From: Nocardioides sp.
GTDB taxonomy: Bacteria; Actinomycetota; Actinomycetes; Propionibacteriales; Nocardioidaceae
NCBI GenBank assembly: GCA_020636915.1
Contig: JACJWV010000016.1
Coordinates: 72,584 to 136,583, forward strand
DNA length: 64,000 bases
Direction: 5' to 3'
Shown one piece after another: positions 9,564 through 16,748 of this stretch. Below the pieces are notes generated by a model, which was not told where the DNA came from, did not search any database, and saw only the letters and a list, made by a program, of their open reading frames with translations. Position numbers and translations under genes: made by a program. How positions within the stretch are numbered: the first letter of the stretch is position 1; every line of letters begins with the position of its first letter.

Positions 9564-10277
9564 TCAGTTGTAGCTCCTCCGCTGGTCGGGAGGCGGGACG
9601 GTGCCGCCCTTGTACTCCACGGGGATGCCGCCGAGGGGGTAGTCCTTCCTCTGCGGGTGGCCCGGCCAGTCGTCGGGCATCAGGATCCGGGTGAGGGCCG
9701 GGTGGCCGTCGAAGACGATCCCGAACATGTCGAAGGTCTCGCGCTCGTGCCAATCGTTGGTCGGGTAGACCGCGACGATCGAGGGGATGTGCGGGTCGGC
9801 GTCCGGCGCGGTGACCTCGAGCCGAATGCGGCGGTTGTGGGTCATCGAGAGCAGGTGGTAGACCGCGTGCAGCTCGCGCCCGGTGTCCTCGGGGTAGTGG
9901 ACGCCGCTGACGCCCGAGCAGAACTCGAACCGAAGCCGCTCGTCGTCGCGCAGGAGCTTCGCGACGACCGGCAGGTCCTCGCGCCGCACGTGGAAGGTGA
10001 TCTCGCCGCGGTGGATGACGACCCGGGGCGCGGCGACCTCGAGGCCACCGTCGCGGACAGCAGCCTCGAGGGCGTCCGCCACCTCGTCGTACCAGCCGCC
10101 GTAGGGCCGCTGGGCCTCACCGGGGTAGGAGATCGCCCGCGTCAGGCCGCCGTAGCCGCTGGTGTCACCGGTGCCGTGGACGCCGAACATCCCGTGTCGG
10201 ACGCCGACCTGCTGCACCTCGCCGGTCGGCGCCGGCACGTTCTCCGGCGTGATGTCCGTGTGGTCGCTCTCGCTCAT
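9564..10277 (-). CDS. nuoC: NADH-quinone oxidoreductase subunit C
   Basis: 30-kDa peripheral-arm subunit, 237 residues. The conserved ERETFDMFGIVFDGHPALTR and PDDWPGHPQRKDYPLGG segments identify it. The N-terminal ~70 residues (acidic start, then HGMFGVHGTGDTSGYGG) are an extension typical of actinobacterial NuoC as I know the family. The ATG overlaps the nuoB stop as ATGA. Confidence 0.96.
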   Translation of the reverse strand: MSESDHTDITPENVPAPTGEVQQVGVRHGMFGVHGTGDTSGYGGLTRAISYPGEAQRPYGGWYDEVADALEAAVRDGGLEVAAPRVVIHRGEITFHVRREDLPVVAKLLRDDERLRFEFCSGVSGVHYPEDTGRELHAVYHLLSMTHNRRIRLEVTAPDADPHIPSIVAVYPTNDWHERETFDMFGIVFDGHPALTRILMPDDWPGHPQRKDYPLGGIPVEYKGGTVPPPDQRRSYN

Positions 10278-10828
10278 CGAAGGAGGCCCTTCATCTCCGA
10301 GGTGGGCAGCGCCTTCAGCGCGGCGGCCTCGAGCTCGACGACCTCGTCGGCACGGTTGCTGCCGAGCTTGGTGTGCTGCACCTGGTCGTGCAGCTTGAGG
10401 ATCGCGTCGATGAGCATCTCGGGTCGCGGCGGGCAGCCGGGGAGGTACATGTCGACCGGCACGACGTGGTCGACGCCCTGGACGATCGCGTAGTTGTTGA
10501 ACATGCCGCCGCTGCTGGCGCAGACACCCATCGCCAGCACCCACTTCGGTCCGGGCATCTGGTCGTAGATCTGGCGCAGCACCGGGGCCATCTTCTGGCT
10601 GACCCGGCCGGCGACGATCATCAGGTCGGCTTGGCGGGGACTGGCCCGGAAGACCTCCATGCCGAAGCGGGCCAGGTCGTACTTGGGGCCGCCGGTCGTC
10701 ATCATCTCGATGGCGCAGCAGGCCAGGCCGAACGTGGCCGGCCAGAACGAAGCCTTGCGCATGTAGCCGGCGACGCCCTCCACGGTCGTCAGCAGGACGC
10801 CGCTCGGGAGCTTCTCCTCGATACCCAT
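10274..10828 (-). CDS. nuoB: NADH-quinone oxidoreductase subunit B
   Basis: PSST-type subunit carrying cluster N2, the last iron-sulfur centre before quinone. 184 residues. Cluster cysteines are seen as the adjacent pair in GLACCAIEMM, the Cys of MGVCASSGGMF and that of PGCPPRPE. Unlike its neighbours it does not overlap the upstream gene: a 145-bp gap with a long inverted repeat separates it from nuoA. Confidence 0.97.
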   Translation of the reverse strand: MGIEEKLPSGVLLTTVEGVAGYMRKASFWPATFGLACCAIEMMTTGGPKYDLARFGMEVFRASPRQADLMIVAGRVSQKMAPVLRQIYDQMPGPKWVLAMGVCASSGGMFNNYAIVQGVDHVVPVDMYLPGCPPRPEMLIDAILKLHDQVQHTKLGSNRADEVVELEAAALKALPTSEMKGLLR

Positions 10829-10856
10829 CAGTGAGGTCCTACCTTTCGTACCGGCT

Positions 10857-10975
10857 GAGCGTCGAGAGGCGCGTGCAGTGCCAAGGCGGAGGAGGGAAGG
10901 CGGCCTTCTGCGGAGCGCAGCGGAGCGGCCGTCGACCGACGACAACGAAGGCAATGTGCGTGCATCTCGGCGCTC
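10857..10975. repeat. 119-bp element with 26-bp imperfect terminal inverted repeats
   Basis: Left arm 10857-10882 and right arm 10950-10975 pair at about 20 of 26 positions (GAGCGTCGAGAGGC... against ...GCATCTCGGCGCTC). The interior contains a CTGCGGAGCGCAG hairpin. The right arm ends on the nuoA stop codon. It is the only long spacer in the nuo operon, so the RNA would fold into a large hairpin between nuoA and nuoB. Confidence 0.6.
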
Positions 10976-11333
10976 AATCCCAGTCGAGGCCGCCGCGGCG
11001 CCAAACATAGGCGTAGGCGACGAAGACGGTGGCGATGAACAGGACCATCTCGACCAGCCCGAAGAGCTTGAGCTCGTCGAACTGCACGGCCCACGGGTAC
11101 AGGAAGATGGTCTCGATGTCGAAGACGATGAAGAGCATCGCGGTGATGTAGTACTTCACCGGGAAGCGGCCGCCGCCGACCGGCTGCGGCGTGGGCTCGA
11201 TGCCGCACTCGTAGGAGTCCAGGCGGGCCCGGTTGTAGCGCCGGGGGCCCACGATCGAGCTCATGATCACCGAGAAGATCGCGAATGCCGCCGCCAGGAC
11301 GATCAGCGCCAGCACGGGCGTGTAGAGCTCCAT
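10974..11333 (-). CDS. nuoA: NADH-quinone oxidoreductase subunit A
   Basis: First gene of the nuo operon; small membrane subunit (ND3 type), 119 residues, normal length. YECGIEPTPQPVGGGRFPVKY contains the conserved loop Cys, followed by the helix FIVFDIETIFLYPWAVQF with its conserved acidic residues. The start chosen is ATG at 11333 with GAAGAAGGG about 7 nt upstream; longer reading upstream crosses the promoter region and a Rex-type operator. Confidence 0.96.
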   Translation of the reverse strand: MELYTPVLALIVLAAAFAIFSVIMSSIVGPRRYNRARLDSYECGIEPTPQPVGGGRFPVKYYITAMLFIVFDIETIFLYPWAVQFDELKLFGLVEMVLFIATVFVAYAYVWRRGGLDWD

Positions 11334-11379
11334 CCTTCGCCCTTCTTCCGAGGCAGTGTCCGAGAGCGTGTTTGTGACC

Positions 11380-11397
11380 TTGTGAAGCGAATCACGA
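11380..11397. promoter_or_regulatory. Candidate Rex operator upstream of nuoA
   Basis: TTGTGAAGCGAATCACGA fits the Rex consensus TTGTGAA-N4-TTCACAA in 12 of 14 specified positions. It lies 47-64 bp before the nuoA start. In Streptomyces, Rex represses nuo, cyd and rex-hem at low NADH/NAD+; the same logic is inferred here because rex is in this window. Confidence 0.65.
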
Positions 11398-11556
11398 AGT
11401 GGTCCGTCGCACATCTAACCACTCGGATCCTGCCTCCGCATCCGGGGGTCGCCCCAGGGCCGGTCGGGACCCGGGGTGGCCGAAAATCGGTGCTGACCTG
11501 GGGATTTAGCGAATGGGAGCGTGCCCTAAATGGACGCCGCCGTGCGAGCCTGCGGG

Positions 11557-12246
11557 TCAGCTCGTCGCGCGGTGGAGGGCGACGATCCCACCGGACAGGT
11601 TGCGCCACTCCGCGTCGCGCCAGCCGGCCTCGGTGACCAGCGCGGCGAGGCCCGGCTGGTCCGGCCACGCCCGGATCGACTCCGCGAGGTAGACGTAGGC
11701 GTCGGGCGAGGACGAGACCGCCCGGGCGATCGGGGGCAGCGCCCGCATGAGGTACTCGAGGTACACGGTGCGGAAGGGCGACCAGGTCGGGTGGCTGAAC
11801 TCGCAGACGACGAGCCGGCCGCCCGGCCGGGTGACCCGGCGCATCTCGCGTAGCCCGGCCAGCGGGTCGACGATGTTGCGCAGGCCGAAGGAGATGGTCA
11901 CGGCGTCGAAGGTGTCGTCGGCGAACGGCAGCCGGGTGCCGTCACCGGCCGTGAACGGCAGGTGCGGCCGGGCGGCCTTGCCGACCTGGAGCATGCCGAG
12001 GGAGAAGTCGCACGGGACCACGCTCGCGCCCCGCTCGGCGAACGGCTCGCTCGACGTACCCGTCCCGGCGGCCAGGTCGAGGACCCGCTCCCCCGGGCGC
12101 GGGTCGACCGCGGCCAGGACCGCACGGCGCCACTGGCGGTCCTGGCCCAGGGAGAGGACGTCGTTGGTGACGTCGTACCGCCGGGCGACCGCGTCGAACA
12201 TGCGGCGGACGTCGGACGGCTGCTTGTCGAGCTCGGCACGGACCAC
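11557..12246 (-). CDS. menG: Demethylmenaquinone methyltransferase
   Basis: Last step of menaquinone synthesis: SAM-dependent C-methylation of demethylmenaquinone. 229 residues, normal for the UbiE/MenG family. FDAVARRYDVTNDVLSLG near residue 17 and the SAM-binding VLDLAAGTGTSS are visible, plus the family motif DAVTISFGLRNIVD. The start is GTG at 12246, 6 nt downstream of a TAAGGT box, consistent with a leaderless mRNA. It lies between the nuo operon and a divergent cell-wall gene. Confidence 0.93.
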   Translation of the reverse strand: MVRAELDKQPSDVRRMFDAVARRYDVTNDVLSLGQDRQWRRAVLAAVDPRPGERVLDLAAGTGTSSEPFAERGASVVPCDFSLGMLQVGKAARPHLPFTAGDGTRLPFADDTFDAVTISFGLRNIVDPLAGLREMRRVTRPGGRLVVCEFSHPTWSPFRTVYLEYLMRALPPIARAVSSSPDAYVYLAESIRAWPDQPGLAALVTEAGWRDAEWRNLSGGIVALHRATS

Positions 12247-12252
12247 GGCCGC

Positions 12253-12258
12253 ACCTTA
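12253..12258 (-). promoter_or_regulatory. -10 box for leaderless menG
   Basis: On the minus strand TAAGGT is followed by 6 nt and the menG GTG. TANNNT at this distance is the actinobacterial pattern for leaderless transcripts. Confidence 0.55.
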
Positions 12259-12373
12259 CTTCTGGTCACAGCTTGGTCACGGAGCCGGGGCGCGCCGCAC
12301 CACGTGCAACCGAACGCCGTCCCCGGGCGTCACCCTCGTGTCCGGAACCTCCACCTTCCCCGGGAGTGCCCTC

Positions 12374-13267
12374 ATGCAGGTCATGCGTCGTCTCGTGCTC
12401 GTCCTCGCCGTCGCGGCGCTGCTGGTCGCGGCCGCGTTCGGCGTCGGCCACGCCCTGCGGAGCGGCTCGTCCGACCGCCCGACCGCGTCCGGGACGGGCG
12501 GGGTCGACCCGCGCCCGGCCCAGCCCTCCACGGCGCCGGACACCACGCCGACGGCCACTGCTCGAGCCACCCCGAGCCCGAGGCCGACACCGACGCGGAC
12601 ACCGAGCCACACGCCCACGCCCACGCTGGAACCCGGGCCGCGGCTGCTCGGCCCCGGCGACGAGGGCGACGAGGTGCGCGACCTGCAGGCCCGTCTGAAG
12701 CAGATCTACTGGTTCCAGGCCGACATCACCGGGACGTACGGCGACGTGACGACCGCTGCGGTGCGCGGCTTCCAGGCCAAGCGCGAGATCCCGGTCACCG
12801 GCTTCGTCGACCAGCGCACCCTGGACCGGCTCGCCGCGATGACCACCGAGCCCACCGAGGCCGAGCTCCACAACCGCGCGAACCAGCCCGGCGCGCTCGA
12901 CGCCCGGTGCCGGACCGGCCGGGTGATCTGCGTGGACAAGACCAGCCAGACCCTGCGTTGGGTCGTCGACGGGCAGGTCCTGCAGACGCTCGACGTGCGC
13001 TTCGGGGCGTCGACCACCCCCACCCGCGAGGGCGTGTTCCACGTCTACCTCAAGGACGCCGACCACGTCTCGCGCCTCTACGGCTCGTCGATGCCGCTGT
13101 CGATGTTCTTCTCGGGCGGTCAGGCCGTGCACTACTCCTCGGACTTCGCCGCCGTCGGGTACGCCGGGGCGTCGCACGGCTGCGTCAACGTCCGGGACTA
13201 CGACGGGCTGCAGCGCCTCTTCGGCCAGGTGCGCGTGGGCGACACCGTGGTCGTCTACTGGTCGTGA
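12374..13267 (+). CDS. L,D-transpeptidase with peptidoglycan-binding domain
   Basis: Secreted or membrane-anchored enzyme that forms 3-3 crosslinks in peptidoglycan. 297 residues. An N-terminal signal anchor (RRLVLVLAVAALLVAAAFGV) is followed by a Thr/Pro linker (~residues 40-90), a peptidoglycan_binding_1 domain (LLGPGDEGDEVRDLQARLK to VDQRTLDRL) and a C-terminal YkuD domain. The catalytic signature is complete: HYSSDF, then GASHGCVNVRDYDG with the nucleophilic Cys. Start ATG 12374 has GGGAG 8 nt upstream; ATG 12383 is possible. Confidence 0.9.
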   Translation: MQVMRRLVLVLAVAALLVAAAFGVGHALRSGSSDRPTASGTGGVDPRPAQPSTAPDTTPTATARATPSPRPTPTRTPSHTPTPTLEPGPRLLGPGDEGDEVRDLQARLKQIYWFQADITGTYGDVTTAAVRGFQAKREIPVTGFVDQRTLDRLAAMTTEPTEAELHNRANQPGALDARCRTGRVICVDKTSQTLRWVVDGQVLQTLDVRFGASTTPTREGVFHVYLKDADHVSRLYGSSMPLSMFFSGGQAVHYSSDFAAVGYAGASHGCVNVRDYDGLQRLFGQVRVGDTVVVYWS

Positions 13268-13274
13268 TGAGCGC

Positions 13275-13302
13275 CTCCGGCCCGAGCCTGCGAGGGCCGG
13301 AG
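13275..13302. terminator. Hairpin between convergent genes
   Basis: CTCCGGCCC and GGGCCGGAG form a perfect 9-bp stem with a 10-nt loop, 8 bp after the L,D-transpeptidase stop. No U-tract follows, as is common in high-GC actinobacteria. It could serve the convergent gene at 13390 as well. Confidence 0.6.
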
Positions 13303-13326
13303 AGCCGGCGCCAGATCGAGTAGACG

Positions 13327-13349
13327 CGCGGGCGAGGCACGAGCCCGCG
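13327..13349. repeat. 23-bp hairpin repeat with GAGGCACGA loop (copy 1)
   Basis: CGCGGGC, loop GAGGCACGA, GCCCGCG. Two other copies in the window (59938, 61576) have the same size and nearly the same loop but different, still complementary stems. Confidence 0.6.
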
Positions 13350-13389
13350 ACCGGCGTATCGAGATCGAGCGCCTAGGTCCCAGCCGGCC

Positions 13390-14025
13390 CTACTGCTGCG
13401 AGAGGTCGTCGAGGATCCCGTCAGCGACCTTCACCAGCTCGGCGGCCTCGACGCCGCTGGACTGGATCTGCACGGTCAGCCCGTCCTGGCTGACCTGGCA
13501 CTCGCTCTGGGAGGGCGTGCCGGCGCTCCCGTCGGTGCTCTGTCCGTAGGTGAGGATGCAGGCACCGTCTCCGACCGCCTCCATCGTCGTGCCGCCCGCG
13601 CCGTTCGTGGTCTCGGGGTCGGTGAGCGAGCCAGGGGCGAACGCACCACCGTCGGACTGGAACACCTGCACGAAAACCGCCGTGGTGCCGTCGACGACGT
13701 AGCTGCGCGTGACCGCGGGCGTCCCGAGGACGTCAGGGAGGACCTGGTTGCCGTACTTCGTGCTGGCTGCCTGCTGCTGGGCGATGGCCTCGGCCTGCTG
13801 CGCGAGGTCGCCGTCGGCGAAGGACGCCGCGTCGTCCGCTGCGGCGTACCCGCCCGGCAGGGTGTCGGGGAGCGAGAGCTCGACGTCGGCGGCCGCCTCC
13901 GTCGCGTCGTCCCCGGCGGCCTTCGGCAGGCCGATCGCGAACGCGGCGACGAGGCCGAGCAGGACCAGGCCGACGAGGATCCCGACGACGGTCGACGTGC
14001 GGCTGCGGGAGGTGGTGGCGCTCAC
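13390..14025 (-). CDS. Membrane-anchored hypothetical protein
   Basis: Not recognised as a named family. 211 residues: a short basic N-terminus, one hydrophobic segment (VVGILVGLVLLGLVAAFAIG, residues ~13-32), then an Ala/Asp-rich extracellular part. Two Cys (in DGACILTYG and SQSECQVSQ) could form a disulfide outside the cell. The C-terminal region GLTVQIQSSGVEAAELVKVA resembles the end of small secreted lipid- or protein-binding domains, but I cannot assign a function. The GTG start at 14025 is 8 nt after a TAGCGT box. Divergent from menF. Confidence 0.8.
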   Translation of the reverse strand: MSATTSRSRTSTVVGILVGLVLLGLVAAFAIGLPKAAGDDATEAAADVELSLPDTLPGGYAAADDAASFADGDLAQQAEAIAQQQAASTKYGNQVLPDVLGTPAVTRSYVVDGTTAVFVQVFQSDGGAFAPGSLTDPETTNGAGGTTMEAVGDGACILTYGQSTDGSAGTPSQSECQVSQDGLTVQIQSSGVEAAELVKVADGILDDLSQQ

Positions 14026-14033
14026 GTCCTGCG

Positions 14034-14039
14034 ACGCTA
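14034..14039 (-). promoter_or_regulatory. -10 box for the 211-residue membrane protein
   Basis: TAGCGT on the minus strand, 8 nt before the GTG start at 14025. No ribosome-binding site is visible, suggesting a leaderless or near-leaderless mRNA. Confidence 0.45.
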
Positions 14040-14072
14040 CTCGCCCGCCCGGGAGGGGTCAGCGGGGGGTCC

Positions 14073-14086
14073 GTGAGTACGCTCAC
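14073..14086. promoter_or_regulatory. menF promoter -10 box inside an inverted repeat
   Basis: GTGAG-TACG-CTCAC is a perfect inverted repeat. It contains TACGCT (14078-14083), a -10 box 6 nt before the menF GTG at 14090. A dyad centred on a -10 box could be an operator. Confidence 0.45.
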
Positions 14087-14089
14087 CTC

Positions 14090-15328
14090 GTGCCGCTCTC
14101 CGTCCGCACCGTGCGCCTCGAGCTCGAGGCGGCCACGCGACTCCTCGACCTGGTCCCCGCGGACCGCCCGGTGACGTGGTTGCGCCGCGGCGACGGCCTG
14201 GTCGGCTGGGGCGTCGCCGCGGAGCTGCGGACCGCGGGCGGCACCCGGTTCGCGGACGCCGCCAAGTGGTGGAGCGAGACGACCGCGCGGGCCGACGTAC
14301 GCGACGACGTCAACGAGCCGGGCACCGGCCTGGTGTCGTTCGGGACGTTCGCCTTCGCCGACGAGCCGGGCCACTCCGTCCTGGTGGTCCCACGCGTGGT
14401 CGTCGGCCGCCGCGGTGACGTCGCCTGGGTCACGACGGTCGGCGAGGGGCCGACGTCGGAGGCGGTGCCCGACCTCACGCCCTGCGACCCGCCGACGCCG
14501 CCGGTCGGCGTGAGCTTCGCCGACGGCTCCCTCAACGGCGAGCAGTGGATGTCGGTCGTCGCCGACGCCGTGGCCCGCATCAACCACGGCGACCTCGAGA
14601 AGGTGGTGCTCGCCCGCGACCTGGTCGCCACCACCGACGAGCCGGTCGACGTGCGCTGGCCCCTGCACCGCCTCAGCGAGGTCTACCCGATGTGCTGGAC
14701 CTTCCACGTCGACGGCATGTTCGGCGCGACGCCGGAGATGCTGGTGCGCCGCGAGCGCGGCCTGGTCACCTCACGGGTGCTCGCCGGCACCATCCGGCGC
14801 ACCGGCGACGACGAGCGCGACCTGGCGCTGGCCGCGACGCTCGCGCGGTCCTCGAAGGACCTCGAGGAGCACGAGTACGCCGTCCGCTCGGTCGCCGACG
14901 CCCTGGAGCCGCACTGCTCCTCGATGAACGTCCCCGAGGCGCCGTTCGTCCTCCACCTGCCCAACGTGATGCACCTCGCGACCGACGTCGCCGGGGTGGT
15001 GCACGACGCCGCCACGGTCTCGTCGCTGCAGCTGGCCGAGGCGCTGCACCCCTCCGCCGCCGTGGGCGGGACCCCGACCGGCACCGCGACCGACCTGATC
15101 GGCGAGATCGAGGGCATGGACCGCGACCGCTACGCCGGCCCGGTCGGGTGGATGGACGCCGCCGGCGACGGCGAGTGGGGCATCGCGCTGCGCTCCGCCT
15201 CGATCTCCGGATCGACCGTCCGCCTCTTCGCGGGCTGCGGCATCGTCGCCGACTCCGACCCCGAGGCCGAGCTGGCCGAGGCGCAGGCGAAGTTCGTCCC
15301 GGTGCGGGACGCGCTCACCACGGACTGA
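14090..15328 (+). CDS. menF: Isochorismate synthase
   Basis: Converts chorismate to isochorismate, the entry step of menaquinone synthesis. 412 residues, typical for the MenF/EntC/DhbC group. The chorismate-binding domain occupies the C-terminal two-thirds: KVVLARDL near residue 180, ATPEMLVRRERGLVTSRVLAG, SSKDLEEHEYAV, HPSAAVGGTPT and RLFAGCGIVADSDPEAELAE. A siderophore-type EntC role is unlikely given menD, menC, menE, menG and menA nearby. The start is GTG 14090, in frame and directly downstream of a leaderless-type promoter. Confidence 0.9.
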   Translation: MPLSVRTVRLELEAATRLLDLVPADRPVTWLRRGDGLVGWGVAAELRTAGGTRFADAAKWWSETTARADVRDDVNEPGTGLVSFGTFAFADEPGHSVLVVPRVVVGRRGDVAWVTTVGEGPTSEAVPDLTPCDPPTPPVGVSFADGSLNGEQWMSVVADAVARINHGDLEKVVLARDLVATTDEPVDVRWPLHRLSEVYPMCWTFHVDGMFGATPEMLVRRERGLVTSRVLAGTIRRTGDDERDLALAATLARSSKDLEEHEYAVRSVADALEPHCSSMNVPEAPFVLHLPNVMHLATDVAGVVHDAATVSSLQLAEALHPSAAVGGTPTGTATDLIGEIEGMDRDRYAGPVGWMDAAGDGEWGIALRSASISGSTVRLFAGCGIVADSDPEAELAEAQAKFVPVRDALTTD

Positions 15329-15354
15329 GGCTCCGCACCGGCCGGCTCCGGGGT

Positions 15355-15463
15355 GACGTCATACGACCCGGTCGACCCAGCCGCCAGCCCGCATGACCTC
15401 CCAGCGGGCTCCGGGGTGACGTCAGACGACCCGGTCGACCCAGCCGCCAGGTCGGATGACGTC
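15355..15463. repeat. 46-bp repeat array A, two units
   Basis: Units at 15355-15400 and 15418-15463, each exactly 46 bp and 63 bp apart. Each begins GACGTCA and ends ATGACCTC or ATGACGTC, so the ends are inverted repeats; both share the core ACGACCCGGTCGACCCAGCC. The array lies between the convergent ends of menF and the metallo-hydrolase gene. Confidence 0.8.
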
Positions 15464-15492
15464 CGGGCCGGGCGGCGCGAGCACGAAGCCCG

Positions 15493-16128
15493 CTACAGGT
15501 CGGCGCCGTCGGCGAGCCGCACGTACTCCAGCCCGTCCTTCGGCAGGAACGCGTTCATGTGGCCGTCGACGATGGCCAGGCCGGCGTCGCTGTAGACCCG
15601 GTCGTGGATCGCGAGGTTGCGGGGGGCCCGGACCGCGCGGGCGAACTCGATCGCCTCGGAGGCCCTCATCCACGGCGCCGACACCGGGCACAGCAGGACG
15701 TCGACGGCCTCGCCGGGCTCGGTGAGCGCGTCACCGGGGTGGTAGACCTTCGCGCCTCCCGCGTCCACCACGTAGCCGCTGTTGGTGATCCGCGGGAACT
15801 CCGGGTGGATCACCGCGTGCAGCTCGCCGACCGCGCGCACCGGCAGCCCGACGTCGAAGGTCGATCCGGGCGCGACGACCGTGAGCCGCTCGGCGACCTC
15901 CGGCGCATCCTCGCGGATCTTCGCCGCCACCGCCTCGATCGTGAACACCGGCGCGTCGGTGGCCCGCAGGTTGTCCGCCAGGTAGTGGTCGGGGTGCTCG
16001 TGGGTGATCAGGACCGCGTCGGCGCCGTCGACGGCGGCGGGATCGGTGAACACCCCCGGGTCGAGGACCACGGTCGTGCCGTCGTGCTCGATCCGGACGC
16101 AGGCATGGCCGAACTTGGTGATCCGCAT
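15493..16128 (-). CDS. MBL-fold metal-dependent hydrolase
   Basis: Metallo-beta-lactamase-fold hydrolase of the small UlaG-like type, 211 residues. THEHPDHY carries the metal-binding HxHxDH motif; further ligands are likely in the HAVIHPEF and VYHPGDAL segments. Substrate unknown. ATG 16128 (MRITKFGHACVRIE) is preferred over the GTG at 16137 because a TACCGT -10 box ends 7 nt before it, and the family usually begins this way. Divergent from a GNAT gene. Confidence 0.85.
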   Translation of the reverse strand: MRITKFGHACVRIEHDGTTVVLDPGVFTDPAAVDGADAVLITHEHPDHYLADNLRATDAPVFTIEAVAAKIREDAPEVAERLTVVAPGSTFDVGLPVRAVGELHAVIHPEFPRITNSGYVVDAGGAKVYHPGDALTEPGEAVDVLLCPVSAPWMRASEAIEFARAVRAPRNLAIHDRVYSDAGLAIVDGHMNAFLPKDGLEYVRLADGADL

Positions 16129-16135
16129 GCACTGC

Positions 16136-16141
16136 ACGGTA
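16136..16141 (-). promoter_or_regulatory. -10 box for the MBL-fold hydrolase
   Basis: TACCGT on the minus strand, 7 nt before ATG 16128. It overlaps the alternative GTG start at 16137, which argues against that start. Confidence 0.5.
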
Positions 16142-16237
16142 GCCCGCGGCGCCGATCACCCGCGCCGACCGTCCGCGTGGTCGCAGCAGCCCTCTCCCCC
16201 TCGTCCCCGATGTGGTCGGCACCCGCCGCGCAGTCCC

Positions 16238-16243
16238 TACGAT
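16238..16243 (+). promoter_or_regulatory. -10 box for the GNAT gene
   Basis: TACGAT followed by 6 nt and the GTG start at 16250; no ribosome-binding site. Leaderless pattern. Confidence 0.55.
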
Positions 16244-16249
16244 GCTCGC

Positions 16250-16741
16250 GTGACATCCACGCCCACGCTCCGGCAGGCGGTGCCCGCCGACGCCGTCGCC
16301 TGCGCCGCGATGCACGCGGCGTGCTGGCGCGAGGCCTACGGCCCGTACGTCGACGCGCGACTGCTCGAGGAGCGGCTCGCCGAGACGCAGCGGTGGACCG
16401 CCGCCTGGACGCGGCACCTCGTGGACGGTCCGCCGCGCCTGCTGGCCGAGGCGGACGGCGAGATCGTCGGGTTCGCCGTGACCGGCCCGTCCCGCGACGA
16501 CGACCCGCCCACGCCGTACGAGCTCTACGCGCTCTACGTGCGCGCCGCCTGGTGGGGCACGGGCCTGGGCCAGGTGCTGTGGGACGCGGTCCGTCCCCTC
16601 GGCGACTGCTCGCTGTGGGTGCTCGAGGCCAACGCCCGGGCCCAGGCGTTCTACCGCCGCAACGGCTTCGCCCCCGACGGCTCCCGGGAGCACTACGCCG
16701 GTCTCGCCGCCGACGAGATCAGGATGCAGAGACGAGGATGA
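16250..16741 (+). CDS. GNAT family N-acetyltransferase
   Basis: Acetyl-CoA-dependent N-acyltransferase, 163 residues. The GNAT fold is recognised from the order of motifs: LRQAVPADAVACAAMHAACW at the start, the acetyl-CoA loop in YVRAAWWGTGLGQVLWDAV and the C-terminal LEANARAQAFYRRNGFAPDG. Substrate cannot be deduced. The stop lies 7 bp before the P450 start on the same strand, so the two are probably co-transcribed. Confidence 0.85.
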   Translation: MTSTPTLRQAVPADAVACAAMHAACWREAYGPYVDARLLEERLAETQRWTAAWTRHLVDGPPRLLAEADGEIVGFAVTGPSRDDDPPTPYELYALYVRAAWWGTGLGQVLWDAVRPLGDCSLWVLEANARAQAFYRRNGFAPDGSREHYAGLAADEIRMQRRG

Positions 16742-16748
16742 CCAGACC

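Noticed and set aside
16129..16137. GTG 16137 as start of the MBL-fold hydrolase
   Set aside because: It overlaps the -10 box that correctly spaces ATG 16128, and the family begins with MRITKFGH-like sequence.
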